NCBI RefSeq assembly: GCF_004745485.1
Contig: NZ_RHFG01000012.1
Location: 1 to 64,000, forward strand
Reading direction: 5' to 3'
Origin: Brevibacterium sp. S22
GTDB lineage: Bacteria; Actinomycetota; Actinomycetes; Actinomycetales; Brevibacteriaceae
Length of the DNA stretch: 64,000 nt
Shown here: positions 21,305 to 29,515 of the stretch, one piece after another
Position numbering within the stretch: the stretch's first letter is position 1
Layout of the letters: the number at the start of each line of letters is the position of its first letter
Made by a program: the position numbers and the translations under genes
The notes under the pieces: model-generated
What the model was told of the DNA's origin: nothing
What the model saw: the letters and a program-made list of their open reading frames with translations, nothing else
Databases searched by the model: none

Positions 21305-22123
21305 GTGAGCACACACTCCCACGAACCGGACGAGCCCCGGTCCACCCCGTCTGCCGACCCGGCGGACGGCGCCCACACCCCAACGGATTCAGCCGGACAG
21401 GCGTGGGCGGGCCGGGACCTCAAACCCAACCCGTTCTCCGGTGACTCCGGCCTGGCCGACCCGGCCCTGCTCGAAGCCATGAACCTGGTCGCTCAGGCAC
21501 CTCTGGACCCGGCCGCGCACCAACGAGTCGTCCAGGCACTGTCCGGGGCCAGGCTCTACGCCCCGATCGTGCCGATGGTCGTCGACCAGGAGGTCGGAGC
21601 CAACGGTCTGATGGCCGACAACTCCTCGGAGATGGCGATGGTCCGCCTCCAGGCCGAGGACGGACGCGAGTGCACCCCGGGTTTCTCCGGAATCCCACCG
21701 CTGACGGCGTGGCATGCCGATGCCCGGCCCGTACCGATCGAGTCCGAACGGCTGGTCCTCGGGGCGATCGAGGCCGAATCCCAACTCGTCGTGCTCGACC
21801 CCGGGGCCGAAACCTCATTCCTGCTGCGCCGACCGGCCATGTTCGCGTTCGTGCAGTCCCAGCCGTGGACGCCGTCATGGGCCGACGCCGAGGTGGCCCA
21901 GCGTCTGCGTGCCATCGCCGAGTCCTTCCCCTGGTTGGCCAGGCTCGGTGTGAGCCCCGGCAGCAGCAGCGTCCACCTCGGTGGGCCGGAGCTCGGCATC
22001 ACACTCGGTGTCGAAACCGAAGTGCCACCGGAGGAAGTCCGCCGGTTCCAAGAGACCGTGGCCGGTGACGAAGACCTCGTCGCGAAGATCGATTCTCTGG
22101 CCATCCGCCTCGTCGAAGTCTGA
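21305..22123 (+). CDS. SseB family protein
   Basis: A 272-residue soluble protein starting at GTG 21305, four bases after the hisA stop. The first 55 residues are polar and probably disordered. The SseB N-terminal domain follows (about 60-180), with ALLEAMNLVAQAPLDPAAHQRVVQAL and the AFTS-like GIPPLTAWHADARPVPIES region. SseB-like proteins are common next to hisA in actinobacteria, with no assigned biochemical role; the name comes from an unrelated enhancer phenotype in E. coli. Confidence 0.82.
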   Translation: MSTHSHEPDEPRSTPSADPADGAHTPTDSAGQAWAGRDLKPNPFSGDSGLADPALLEAMNLVAQAPLDPAAHQRVVQALSGARLYAPIVPMVVDQEVGANGLMADNSSEMAMVRLQAEDGRECTPGFSGIPPLTAWHADARPVPIESERLVLGAIEAESQLVVLDPGAETSFLLRRPAMFAFVQSQPWTPSWADAEVAQRLRAIAESFPWLARLGVSPGSSSVHLGGPELGITLGVETEVPPEEVRRFQETVAGDEDLVAKIDSLAIRLVEV

Positions 22124-22169
22124 CTGTTCCGGGCGTGTCAGATCGGCAAGGCGCCTATGCTTGTGACCC

Positions 22170-23516
22170 ATGAGCGACATCCGTGACCTCGGCCACTCGA
22201 CCGCACCCGATGGCAGCTACCTCGACGAGATGGCTCGCCAGACCCGGACTCGGGCCGCGCAGGCCGCTGAGTGGGTCTCCGACTTCACCGGCGCCCCGGA
22301 GACGAGTCGTTCCCGCATCGCGGCAGGTCTGGAGGCCGTGAAGGGTGACCTCACGGATCTGCTCCACACCATCCATGGCCTGGCCGAGACCGCCTTCGAA
22401 GAGTTCGATTCGGTGGCTGCGGTCGCCTCGGTGCTGGAAAGACATGGGGTCGACGTCGACACGGGACTCTACGGCGTCGACACCACCCTCCGGGCCACGA
22501 CCGGATCCGGCCGCGGGCGCACGATTGCGATCCTCGCCGAGTACGACGCCCTGCCGGAGATCGGTCACGCGTGTGGGCACAACATCATCGCCACCGCAGG
22601 AGTCGGCGCCTTCCTCGCCCTCCAATCCCTGTTCGAGAAAGACCCCGAGGCCGTGCCGGGCACTGTCGTGCTGCTGGGAACCCCGGCCGAGGAAGGCCAC
22701 TCGGGCAAGGAAGTCATGGCCCGCGGCGGTGCCTTCGACGGGCTCGACGCGGCCATCATGGTCCACGGGTACGGCTACGACTGCGCCGACCAGGTGTGGC
22801 TGGGCCGCCGCCTGCTCACGGTCACGTATTCGGGAGTCGCCGCCCACGCCTCGGCACAGCCGTTCATGGGACGCAACGCCCTCGATGCGGCGAACCTCTT
22901 CTACCAGGGACTCGGCCTGCTGCGCCAGCAGATGCCTCCGATCTCCCGCCTGCACGCCGTCATCAGCGACGGCGGAACGAGGCCGTCGATCATCACAGAA
23001 TCCGCCACAGTGCAGTGCTATGTCCGTTCGAAGTTCCCGGACACGCTCAAGGAGCTCTCCGACCGGGTCGAGGCCGCGGCGAAGGGCGCCGCGCTCATGA
23101 CCGGCACAGGTGTCACCGTCGATTGGGACGAACACCCGCCCTCGCTGCCTGTGCGCACGAACCAGGCGCTGACCGCCCGGTGGGCCGAACATGAACAGAC
23201 CCGCGGCCGCCATCCGCTTCCCGCCGGCGTCCTCGACGAATCAATCGCCGCGTCCACGGACTTCGGCAACGTCTCCTACCGGATTCCCGGCATCCATCCG
23301 CTCATCAAGACCGCCGACGCCGAGGTGGCCCTGCATACCCGTGAATTCGCTGCAGCTGCGCAGACCCCCGCCGCGGAATCCGCGGCACTCGACGCAGCCT
23401 ACGGGCTCGCGTGCACTGCCTTGGACTTCCTCGCAGACGATGCCCTCGCAGCCGAGGTGACCGATGAATTCGCCCGCGACGGGGGAACGATCGACGTCGA
23501 GCACTTCTTCGACTGA
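22170..23516 (+). CDS. M20 family amidohydrolase, AbgB-like
   Basis: A 448-residue metallo-amidohydrolase of the M20D group. The metal-site residues appear in ILAEYDALPEIGHACGHNI and the GTPAEEGHSGKEVM block; a dimerisation-domain stretch GVAAHASAQPFMGRNALDAANLFYQGL follows, and FGNVSYRIPGIHP is near the end. The sequence resembles the AbgB subunit of p-aminobenzoyl-glutamate hydrolase, and the next gene encodes an AbgT carrier, so uptake and cleavage of a p-aminobenzoyl-glutamate-like amide is likely. Other N-acyl amino acid substrates remain possible. Confidence 0.85.
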   Translation: MSDIRDLGHSTAPDGSYLDEMARQTRTRAAQAAEWVSDFTGAPETSRSRIAAGLEAVKGDLTDLLHTIHGLAETAFEEFDSVAAVASVLERHGVDVDTGLYGVDTTLRATTGSGRGRTIAILAEYDALPEIGHACGHNIIATAGVGAFLALQSLFEKDPEAVPGTVVLLGTPAEEGHSGKEVMARGGAFDGLDAAIMVHGYGYDCADQVWLGRRLLTVTYSGVAAHASAQPFMGRNALDAANLFYQGLGLLRQQMPPISRLHAVISDGGTRPSIITESATVQCYVRSKFPDTLKELSDRVEAAAKGAALMTGTGVTVDWDEHPPSLPVRTNQALTARWAEHEQTRGRHPLPAGVLDESIAASTDFGNVSYRIPGIHPLIKTADAEVALHTREFAAAAQTPAAESAALDAAYGLACTALDFLADDALAAEVTDEFARDGGTIDVEHFFD

Positions 23517-23563
23517 GACCACCGCCGTACCCAGCTCCTCGCCAACGAGAAGAAGGACTGCTT

Positions 23564-25216
23564 ATGTCGACGACGACTGATGGGAAAGTCGGTTTCGGCC
23601 AGCGCGCACTCGACTGGATCGAACGCATCGGAAACAAACTGCCCGAACCATTCACTCTGTTCCTCGGGCTCTTCATCATCACCGGTCTCGTCTCCACGGC
23701 TATGGCCATGGCCGATATCACCGTGGCCATCCCCGGCGGTGACGAGACCATCGCAATCAAGGGGCTGTTCACCGGTGAGGGCCTGTCCTGGCTGACCACG
23801 ACGATGGGCGACAACTACATCGGGTTCCCGCCCCTGGCCACCGTGCTGCCGATCCTGCTCGCCGTCGGTGTGGCCGAGAAGTCGGGAATGCTCGCCGCCG
23901 CCGTGCGCATCGCCTTCGGCAAGAGCCCGAAGTGGCTGCTGCCGTACGCCGTCGGATTCGTCGGGGTGGTCGGGTCGATCATGGCCGACTCGGCCTTCGT
24001 CATCATCCCGCCTCTGGCCGCACTCGTGTTCAAAGCTGCCGGTCGGCATCCGATGGCCGGTCTCATCGGCGGGTTCGCCGCCACCGGTGCCGGGTATTCG
24101 ACATCGATCGTGCCCACGAGCCTCGACGCACTGTTCGCCGGGATCACCACCTCGGTGATGGAGACCCTGCCGAACACCGACTACACCGCGGTCAACCCGG
24201 TATCGAACTACTACTTCAACATCGCCTCGTCGATCGTGCTGGCCGTCATCGCCGGATTCATCATCGACCGCCTCATCGAGCCGAATATGGTGCGAAAGGG
24301 AGTGCCCCGCGAATACGCGAACGCCGCGGCGAGCGGGCTCGCCCGCGAATACCAAGCACCCGACAGCCCGTACGGGAATGCCTCGGCGAAATCAGATGCC
24401 CCGTCCGAGTCCTCGGGCGAGGGCGATTCCACCGAGATCAAGGCCGAACTCGGACCGGAGGAGAAGCGAGGACTGATCTGGTCGCTGGCGGCGGCACTGC
24501 TGCTGACCGCGGTGATCCTGTTCTCCGTGCTCATCCCGAACTCCCCATGGCGGAACGAAGACGGCGGATTCCTCCCGGAGTCCCCGCTGCTGTCATCGAT
24601 CGTCTTCATCGTCTTCGCCTACTTCATGCTCATGGGCGTCGTCTACGGCTTCGTCGTCCGCACCGTGCGATCGATGAATGACCTGGTGAGGATGATGAGT
24701 CAATCGATCATCGACATGATGTCGTTCCTCATCCTCGCGTTCATCCTCGGCCAGTTCATCGCCCTGTTCAATTGGACCGGCATCGGTTCGTGGATCGCCG
24801 TCGCCGGTGCCGACGGCCTCGAAGCGATCGGTCTGACCGGATTCGCCGCGGTCATCGGATTCATGCTCCTGGCCAGCGTGCTCAACCTGTTCATCATCTC
24901 CGGATCATCGATGTGGACGCTCATGGCTGCCGTATTCGTCCCGCTCTTCTCCCTGCTCGGGTACGAACCGGCGTTCATCCAAGCCGGGTTCCGCGTCGGT
25001 GACTCGGCCACCCAGGTCATCACCCCTCTCAACCCGTACATGATCGTCCTGCTCGGCCTCGTCCGCCGGTATGAGCCGAATGCGGGGTTGGGGACGGTCA
25101 TCTCCCGGATGTTCCCGTTCGTCATACCGTTCTGGCTGGCCTGGGCCATGCTGCTGGGCATCTGGTTCGTCTTCGACCTGCCGCTGGGGCCGGGCAACGG
25201 AATCTTCCTCAAGTAG
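23564..25216 (+). CDS. AbgT family transporter
   Basis: A 550-residue membrane protein with about 11-13 hydrophobic helices. Family landmarks are KLPEPFTLFLGLF near the N-terminus, FPPLATVLPILLAVGVAEKSGML, the FVGVVGSIMADSAFVIIPPLAA hairpin and GATQVITPLNPY-type end region (here DSATQVITPLNPYM). AbgT proteins take up p-aminobenzoyl-glutamate or export sulfonamides using the proton gradient. It follows the M20 gene by 47 bp with an AGAAGGA Shine-Dalgarno, making a two-gene operon. A charged insert lies at about residues 265-300. Confidence 0.9.
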   Translation: MSTTTDGKVGFGQRALDWIERIGNKLPEPFTLFLGLFIITGLVSTAMAMADITVAIPGGDETIAIKGLFTGEGLSWLTTTMGDNYIGFPPLATVLPILLAVGVAEKSGMLAAAVRIAFGKSPKWLLPYAVGFVGVVGSIMADSAFVIIPPLAALVFKAAGRHPMAGLIGGFAATGAGYSTSIVPTSLDALFAGITTSVMETLPNTDYTAVNPVSNYYFNIASSIVLAVIAGFIIDRLIEPNMVRKGVPREYANAAASGLAREYQAPDSPYGNASAKSDAPSESSGEGDSTEIKAELGPEEKRGLIWSLAAALLLTAVILFSVLIPNSPWRNEDGGFLPESPLLSSIVFIVFAYFMLMGVVYGFVVRTVRSMNDLVRMMSQSIIDMMSFLILAFILGQFIALFNWTGIGSWIAVAGADGLEAIGLTGFAAVIGFMLLASVLNLFIISGSSMWTLMAAVFVPLFSLLGYEPAFIQAGFRVGDSATQVITPLNPYMIVLLGLVRRYEPNAGLGTVISRMFPFVIPFWLAWAMLLGIWFVFDLPLGPGNGIFLK

Positions 25217-25242
25217 AGGTCGTTCCGTCGCGGTCGGGCTCC

Positions 25243-25261
25243 CGGCACGAGGCTCGTGCCG
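25243..25261. terminator. Short hairpin between converging genes
   Basis: CGGCACGAG and CTCGTGCCG form a compact stem-loop in the 54-bp gap between the AbgT gene and the epimerase gene, where a bidirectional terminator is expected. There is no clear T-tract. Confidence 0.55.
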
Positions 25262-25270
25262 TCGCGGGAA

Positions 25271-26326
25271 TCAGAGCATCTGGCGGACGCCGTCGCGCCA
25301 ATCGGTCGTCGGGACAGAGCCTGCCAGGACGCCCTGCTCGATGATGCACGGCTCGTACCAGACGGGAGCGAGCTGACCCACCTCATACATCGAGCGGTCG
25401 AACAGTCCGATCGCCCGGATGACCCAGTGGGGCAGCGCCAGCGGTCGCTTCGCCCGGGAGCCGAGTTCGGCGTGCGTGAACTCGGCGATCTCGCCGAGAG
25501 TCGGATTCGATGCGGGAGCGAGGAGGAGCCGGTGCGTCCCCGCGGTGTCGTCGGCCAGCAGTTCGGCCGCCCGGATCATCGCTGCCGCGAGGTCGGCGAT
25601 GACCGTGATCCCGTGGGCGACATCGGAACGAGCGGGGACGAACGCTCGCCGTCCGTGGGCGATCGGTTCCGTGATGCACATCCGGACCACCGAGGTCTTC
25701 GGTTCCGCAGTCCTGCCGAGCAGGTCACCTGCGATGACGCTCGCCGAGGTGGCCGGATGTGCCGCACGCGCCTGAAGGAGGCGCTGCCGGATCCGACCCT
25801 TGTCATCGACGGGGGCGAAGGGGGAGTCCTCCGTGATCGGTCGATCGAGTCCGGCGAAGGCATAGACGGATTCGGGGAAGACGACGGGGATGTCGAGTTC
25901 TGCGGCGGTGTCGAGGACCGCAGCATCGAGTGCCGGAAGGACCCGTTCCCAGACTCGGCTGTCATAGGCTGCGTGGGCGCAGGCGAAGATCACGTCGGCG
26001 CCAAGGGCGGCCTCGACGAGCTGTTCGCGATCGCTTGCGTCGGCCTTGATGTGAGTGGGAACGGGCGCAGCCGTGGTCGCGGGCGTGTCGGCGGTGGACC
26101 CGGCGATTGCCGAAGCAGCGGACGGGCGCGCGGTATCGGCTGCTGAGGGTGCGGAGGCCCTCGTCAGTATCGAGGTTGTGGTCGATTTCGAAGGCGCAGT
26201 CGAGCTCGTGGCTGCGTTTCCGCCGCCAGAGCGAGTGGCGATCCGGACCGTGGTCCCGGCTTCGCTGAGTTGAGCGGCGATCTCTGCGCCGATCTGTCCG
26301 TGTCCGATGATGAGTGCAGTGGTCAT
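25271..26326 (-). CDS. NAD(P)-binding epimerase/dehydratase family protein
   Basis: A 351-residue extended-SDR-like protein. The Rossmann glycine motif GHGQIGAEIA is at residues 8-17; FPESVYAF and DVAHGITVIADLAAAMI match the atypical SDR/NmrA-like group. An Ala/Ser/Thr-rich segment of about 55 residues (about 35-90) splits the N-terminal fold and is unlike the family. There is no clear YxxxK. It is divergent from a TetR gene with two palindromes between them, suggesting local control by that repressor. Substrate unknown. Confidence 0.78.
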   Translation of the reverse strand: MTTALIIGHGQIGAEIAAQLSEAGTTVRIATRSGGGNAATSSTAPSKSTTTSILTRASAPSAADTARPSAASAIAGSTADTPATTAAPVPTHIKADASDREQLVEAALGADVIFACAHAAYDSRVWERVLPALDAAVLDTAAELDIPVVFPESVYAFAGLDRPITEDSPFAPVDDKGRIRQRLLQARAAHPATSASVIAGDLLGRTAEPKTSVVRMCITEPIAHGRRAFVPARSDVAHGITVIADLAAAMIRAAELLADDTAGTHRLLLAPASNPTLGEIAEFTHAELGSRAKRPLALPHWVIRAIGLFDRSMYEVGQLAPVWYEPCIIEQGVLAGSVPTTDWRDGVRQML

Positions 26327-26368
26327 GGCGTTAAGTCCTTCATGTGATGAGTTCCCGAAAGTATCTCC

Positions 26369-26383
26369 GAGAGCAGTGCTCTC
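26369..26383. promoter_or_regulatory. Palindromic operator 1 of the TetR/epimerase pair
   Basis: GAGAGCAGTGCTCTC is a perfect palindrome about a central G, 43 bp upstream of the epimerase start. The same GAGCAGTGCTC core recurs at 26420. Confidence 0.7.
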
Positions 26384-26419
26384 TCAAACGAGCCTAAAGC
26401 TGTCAGCCACTGAAAACAA

Positions 26420-26430
26420 GAGCAGTGCTC
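26420..26430. promoter_or_regulatory. Palindromic operator 2 of the TetR/epimerase pair
   Basis: GAGCAGTGCTC repeats the core of operator 1, 51 bp away centre to centre at 40 bp from the TetR ATG. On the minus strand a TTGTTT/17-nt/TAGGCT promoter candidate for the epimerase lies between the two sites, so bound TetR would block it. Confidence 0.7.
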
Positions 26431-26469
26431 ACTTTTGTTATTGACGCTCTCGGACCGTAGGGTGTCGGC

Positions 26470-27138
26470 ATGGATCACACGACCCCGCGGCAGCGTGCGC
26501 GGCTTGAGACGGAAGCACATATCACACAGATCGGCAATCGGATGATCGACGACGAAGGCGTCGCCGGTCTGTCGCTGCGAGCGATCGCCCGCGAGCTCGG
26601 TGTCGTCTCGAGTGCCGTCTACCGGTATGTGCAGAGCCGCGACGAACTGCTGACGATCCTCATCCGCGACGCCTTCACGCAGATCGCCGATGCCGTCGAT
26701 GTCGCATTGGCGGAGGAGCGGAGCGTGGAAACGCTGGCGCTGACGATGCTGAAATGGTCTCGCGCCTACCCGAACAGGTGGGCGCTCATCTACGGCACTC
26801 CGATCGCCGGCTACGAGGCTCCACACGAGGAGACCACGGTGCCGGGAACACGGATCATGGTCACACTTGCAGCTTTGGTGGCGGAGCTGACGGCCGACGC
26901 CGAAGAGACTGGTCAGAAGAGTGCCTACTCTGCTGACGGGAACGCACTCACGCCTCTGCGCGAAGGGCTCGAAGAGCTCGGCCTCGACTACGGCGACGAC
27001 ATCATCATGGAGACCATCACGATCTGGGTCGCGATCATCGGGCTGATCAACGGTCTCCGGTTTGGTCAGTTCGGGCCGGGATACGACGATGTCGAGGGTG
27101 ATCTGATGACCGGAGTCATCGCCCGCCTCGGCGAATGA
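26470..27138 (+). CDS. TetR family transcriptional regulator
   Basis: A 222-residue repressor with an N-terminal helix-turn-helix (about residues 12-58; GVAGLSLRAIARELGVVSSAVYRYVQSRDELL). The C-terminal domain, with YPNRWALIYGTPIAGYEAP, belongs to the TetR_C WHG-type group. It is divergent from the epimerase gene and two identical palindromic cores lie between them. A terminator follows. Confidence 0.9.
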   Translation: MDHTTPRQRARLETEAHITQIGNRMIDDEGVAGLSLRAIARELGVVSSAVYRYVQSRDELLTILIRDAFTQIADAVDVALAEERSVETLALTMLKWSRAYPNRWALIYGTPIAGYEAPHEETTVPGTRIMVTLAALVAELTADAEETGQKSAYSADGNALTPLREGLEELGLDYGDDIIMETITIWVAIIGLINGLRFGQFGPGYDDVEGDLMTGVIARLGE

Positions 27139-27147
27139 GGAAAAGAA

Positions 27148-27178
27148 CGCGGCCCCCGATCGATGATCGAGGGCCGCG
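27148..27178. terminator. Hairpin between tetR and the DUF1844 gene
   Basis: CGCGGCCC at 27148 pairs with GGGCCGCG ending at 27178; an inner CGATC/GATCG stem extends it. It sits between two converging genes and can serve both. Confidence 0.75.
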
Positions 27179-27201
27179 GGGAGAGCGGTCGGCGCGGAGG
27201 G

Positions 27202-27573
27202 TCAGCGGACGGGGCCGGTGAACTTCTCTCCGGGGCCTTCGCCGGGGGCGTCGGGGATCTCGGAGGCCTCGCGGAAGGCCAGCTGCAGACTGCGCAGTCC
27301 GTCGCGCAGCGGGCGGGCGTGGTGGTCGCCGATCACGGTGGCGGCGCCGGTGACGAAGCCGGCCAATGCTGTGATGAGCTTGCGGGCCTCATCGAGGTCT
27401 TGGAGGTCGGCGCCGCGGCCTTCAGCGGAGTCCTCGGCCAGACCGCACTTGACGGCGGCGGCGGACATGAGATGGACGGCACTGGAGGTGATGACCTCGA
27501 CGGCGGGCACCTCGGCGATGTCGCGCGTAACGTCGTCGATCGCCTCGGCGGGAACAGATTCTTCAGAACTCAT
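27202..27573 (-). CDS. DUF1844 family protein
   Basis: A 123-residue soluble protein with the DUF1844 pattern VEVITSSAVHLMSAAAVKCGL followed by LDEARKLITALAGFVTGAATVIGDHHARPLRDGLRSLQLAFREA. It is encoded divergently to infC, as in many actinobacteria. No function is established for the family. Confidence 0.85.
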   Translation of the reverse strand: MSSEESVPAEAIDDVTRDIAEVPAVEVITSSAVHLMSAAAVKCGLAEDSAEGRGADLQDLDEARKLITALAGFVTGAATVIGDHHARPLRDGLRSLQLAFREASEIPDAPGEGPGEKFTGPVR

Positions 27574-27873
27574 GCCATAAGCTTGACATATAAATCAATG
27601 CGGCGATCACACCAGGGCCTCGATGTGCGAAGAGTCATGAAGCGTAGTACACTGGTAGCTGGTGCGAAGCGGAGTCTGTCTCCCACCTTGATCGCGAAGA
27701 GCGATCGGGTCCAGAGATCTGTCCTTCGGATTCTGTCCGAGCGGATGCAGATCGAGGTGTATTCACTGAACGTACGTCTACCGTACTGCTCGTGTGTGCA
27801 GGCTCCCTTTGCATGTGTCAACGGGAGCCTTTTTCGTTGCCACGACCACATTTGAGCAAAAAGGAGTGAACAC
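27574..27873 (+). promoter_or_regulatory. infC leader region
   Basis: These 300 bp between the DUF1844 gene and infC hold no gene. A -10-like TACACT is at 27648-27653, a leader transcript of about 200 nt would follow, and it contains an intrinsic-terminator-like hairpin (27800-27834) 40 nt before the infC start. The layout suggests transcription attenuation of the infC-rpmI-rplT operon. Confidence 0.6.
27800..27834 (+). terminator. Attenuator-type hairpin in the infC leader
   Basis: AGGCTCCC at 27800-27807 pairs with GGGAGCCT at 27823-27830 around a 15-nt loop, followed at once by TTTT. This is a complete rho-independent terminator located upstream of, not after, an essential operon, so conditional read-through is expected. 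Confidence 0.8.
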
Positions 27874-28503
27874 ATCAGCGAGACGCGCATCAATGACCGG
27901 ATTCGGGTTCCCGAGGTCCGGTTGGTCGGACCCAATGGTGAACAGGTCGGTATCGTTGCCATTCGCAAGGCACTCGATCTCGCCGGTGAGGCAGGTCTCG
28001 ATCTCGTCGAGGTAGCCCCGCAGGCGAAGCCACCCGTAGCCAAGCTCATGGACTACGGAAAATTCAAATACGAATCTGCCCAGAAGGCCAGAGAAGCCCG
28101 GAAGAACCAGGCGAACACTGCGCTCAAGGAGATCCGCTTCCGTCTCAAGATCGACGAACACGATTACGAGACGAAGAAGGGCCACGTCACCCGCTTCCTC
28201 GAAGGCGGCGACAAGGTCAAGGTCATGATCATGTTCCGCGGACGTGAGCAGTCCCGCCCCGAGATGGGCATCAAGCTGCTCAATCGCTTGGCCGAAGATG
28301 TGTCCGACCTCGGCTCCGTCGAATCGTCCCCGCGAGTCGACGGTCGCAACATGGTGATGGTCATCGCCCCGCACAAGTCAAAGTCTGACGCCAAGGCGGA
28401 GGCCCGGAAGGCATCAGCAGGTGCCAAGGGCAAATCCGCTGAGGTGAAGTCCCGTCGCGATCGGGTCGCTGCAGAGAAGAACTCAGCAAGCCCCGACGCG
28501 TGA
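27874..28503 (+). CDS. infC: Translation initiation factor IF-3
   Basis: Binds 30S subunits and checks start-codon choice. With an ATC start at 27874 the protein has 209 residues. It begins [16 protein letters not shown], the normal IF-3 N-terminus, with AAGGAG 7 nt upstream. Between the in-frame stop at 27853 and this point there is no ATG, GTG or TTG; the first such codon (TTG 27922) would delete 16 conserved residues. A rare start codon is typical of infC and allows IF-3 to limit its own translation. The two IF-3 domains are complete, with a Lys/Ala-rich C-terminal tail of about 35 residues. Confidence 0.93.
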   Translation: MSETRINDRIRVPEVRLVGPNGEQVGIVAIRKALDLAGEAGLDLVEVAPQAKPPVAKLMDYGKFKYESAQKAREARKNQANTALKEIRFRLKIDEHDYETKKGHVTRFLEGGDKVKVMIMFRGREQSRPEMGIKLLNRLAEDVSDLGSVESSPRVDGRNMVMVIAPHKSKSDAKAEARKASAGAKGKSAEVKSRRDRVAAEKNSASPDA

Positions 28504-28556
28504 GAAATTAAGTAGCGTCGCGTTCCAGGTCCATCCTGGTCTGTGCGTGTGAAGTA

Positions 28557-28581
28557 GTTGCCGGCGGTCGACGTCGGCAAC
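28557..28581 (+). other. Small hairpin before rpmI
   Basis: GTTGCCG at 28557-28563 pairs with CGGCAAC at 28575-28581, 7 nt before the rpmI Shine-Dalgarno AAAGGAG. It may affect rpmI translation; a ribosomal-protein binding role is only a guess. Confidence 0.4.
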
Positions 28582-28604
28582 GAATTGCAAAGGAGAACGG
28601 CACT

Positions 28605-28811
28605 ATGCCGAAGCAGAAGACGAACAGCAGCGCCAAAAAGCGCATGCGCGTGACTGGCAGTGGCAAGATCATGCGTGAAGGCGTGAACAACCAGCACAAG
28701 TTCGAGGGCAAGTCCTCGGGTCGTAAGCGCCGCGTGTCCACCGATCAGGAAATCACCGGCGGCGACCGCGCCATGGCCCGCAAGCTTCTGGGCAAGCTCA
28801 AGGGCAGGTGA
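28605..28811 (+). CDS. rpmI: 50S ribosomal protein bL35
   Basis: A 68-residue basic protein with the bL35 hallmarks MPKQKTNSSAKKRMRVTGSGK and SGRKRRVS. AAAGGAG lies upstream of the ATG. It sits between infC and rplT in the standard operon. Confidence 0.96.
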   Translation: MPKQKTNSSAKKRMRVTGSGKIMREGVNNQHKFEGKSSGRKRRVSTDQEITGGDRAMARKLLGKLKGR

Positions 28812-28909
28812 GACCCCTCTCGGGTCTTTCTTCCCGGACAGTCTCCGGGATCTCCCACGGGCAGCTGAAACCGGCTGCCACAGCTTGAACCAGAGTCCGG
28901 CACCGCCGG
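28811..28909 (+). other. Structured spacer between rpmI and rplT
   Basis: The 127-nt gap contains four consecutive short hairpins: AGACCC/GGGTCT (28811-28827, followed by TTCTT), CCCGG/CCGGG (28833-28849), GGCAGC/GCTGCC (28860-28879) and CCGGC/GCCGG (28897-28909). The rplT Shine-Dalgarno AAAGGAG follows. It may be a control region for L20, whose homologues repress this operon by binding mRNA. Confidence 0.5.
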
Positions 28910-28938
28910 CAGATACGAACTTTTCAAAGGAGTAACAC

Positions 28939-29328
28939 GTGGCACGTGTGAAGAGAGCGGTCAATGCTCACAAGAAGCGCCGGGTCATCCTTGACCGGGC
29001 AAGCGGCTACCGCGGACAGCGTTCGCGCCTGTACCGCAAGGCCAAAGAACAGGTCATCCACTCGCTGGTCTACAGCTACCGGGACCGTCGCAAGCGCAAG
29101 GGCGACTTCCGTCGTCTCTGGATCCAGCGCATCAACGCTGGTGCCCGCGCCAACGGCATGACCTACAACCGTTTCATCCAGGGTCTCAAGGCCGCTGGAG
29201 TCGAGGTCGACCGTCGCATGCTCGCCGAGCTCGCCGTGAACGACTCGGCCACTTTCGCGCACCTGGTCAAGGTCGCCAAGGATGCACTTCCTGCTGACGT
29301 CAACGCAGCGAAGACCGACGCCGCCTGA
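28939..29328 (+). CDS. rplT: 50S ribosomal protein bL20
   Basis: A 129-residue basic protein with [34 protein letters not shown] and [18 protein letters not shown], all bL20 signatures. The start is GTG 28939 with AAAGGAG 8 nt upstream. A strong terminator follows. Confidence 0.97.
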   Translation: MARVKRAVNAHKKRRVILDRASGYRGQRSRLYRKAKEQVIHSLVYSYRDRRKRKGDFRRLWIQRINAGARANGMTYNRFIQGLKAAGVEVDRRMLAELAVNDSATFAHLVKVAKDALPADVNAAKTDAA

Positions 29329-29387
29329 GCAGCGTCATACAGACATTCGGTCACCTCGGTGACTGACCGGTCACCACTGTGATCGTC

Positions 29388-29420
29388 AACGGCCCCGAAC
29401 TGACATGGTTCGGGGCCGTT
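29388..29420 (+). terminator. Terminator of the infC-rpmI-rplT operon
   Basis: A perfect 13-bp stem, AACGGCCCCGAAC at 29388-29400 and GTTCGGGGCCGTT at 29408-29420, 59 bp after rplT. Confidence 0.85.
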
Positions 29421-29515
29421 GGTCATTGCCGATGGCGGTCCTTGGACAGTCCGTCGGTCTGGGCCGCGGTTTCCACCGCATCCTCCACCTCTCAACGGAT
29501 CGAGAACACGGTTTC

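Noticed and set aside
27163-27855. Plus-strand open frame over the DUF1844 gene and infC leader
   Set aside because: It overlaps a recognisable DUF1844 gene on the other strand and runs through the leader hairpin; no domain.
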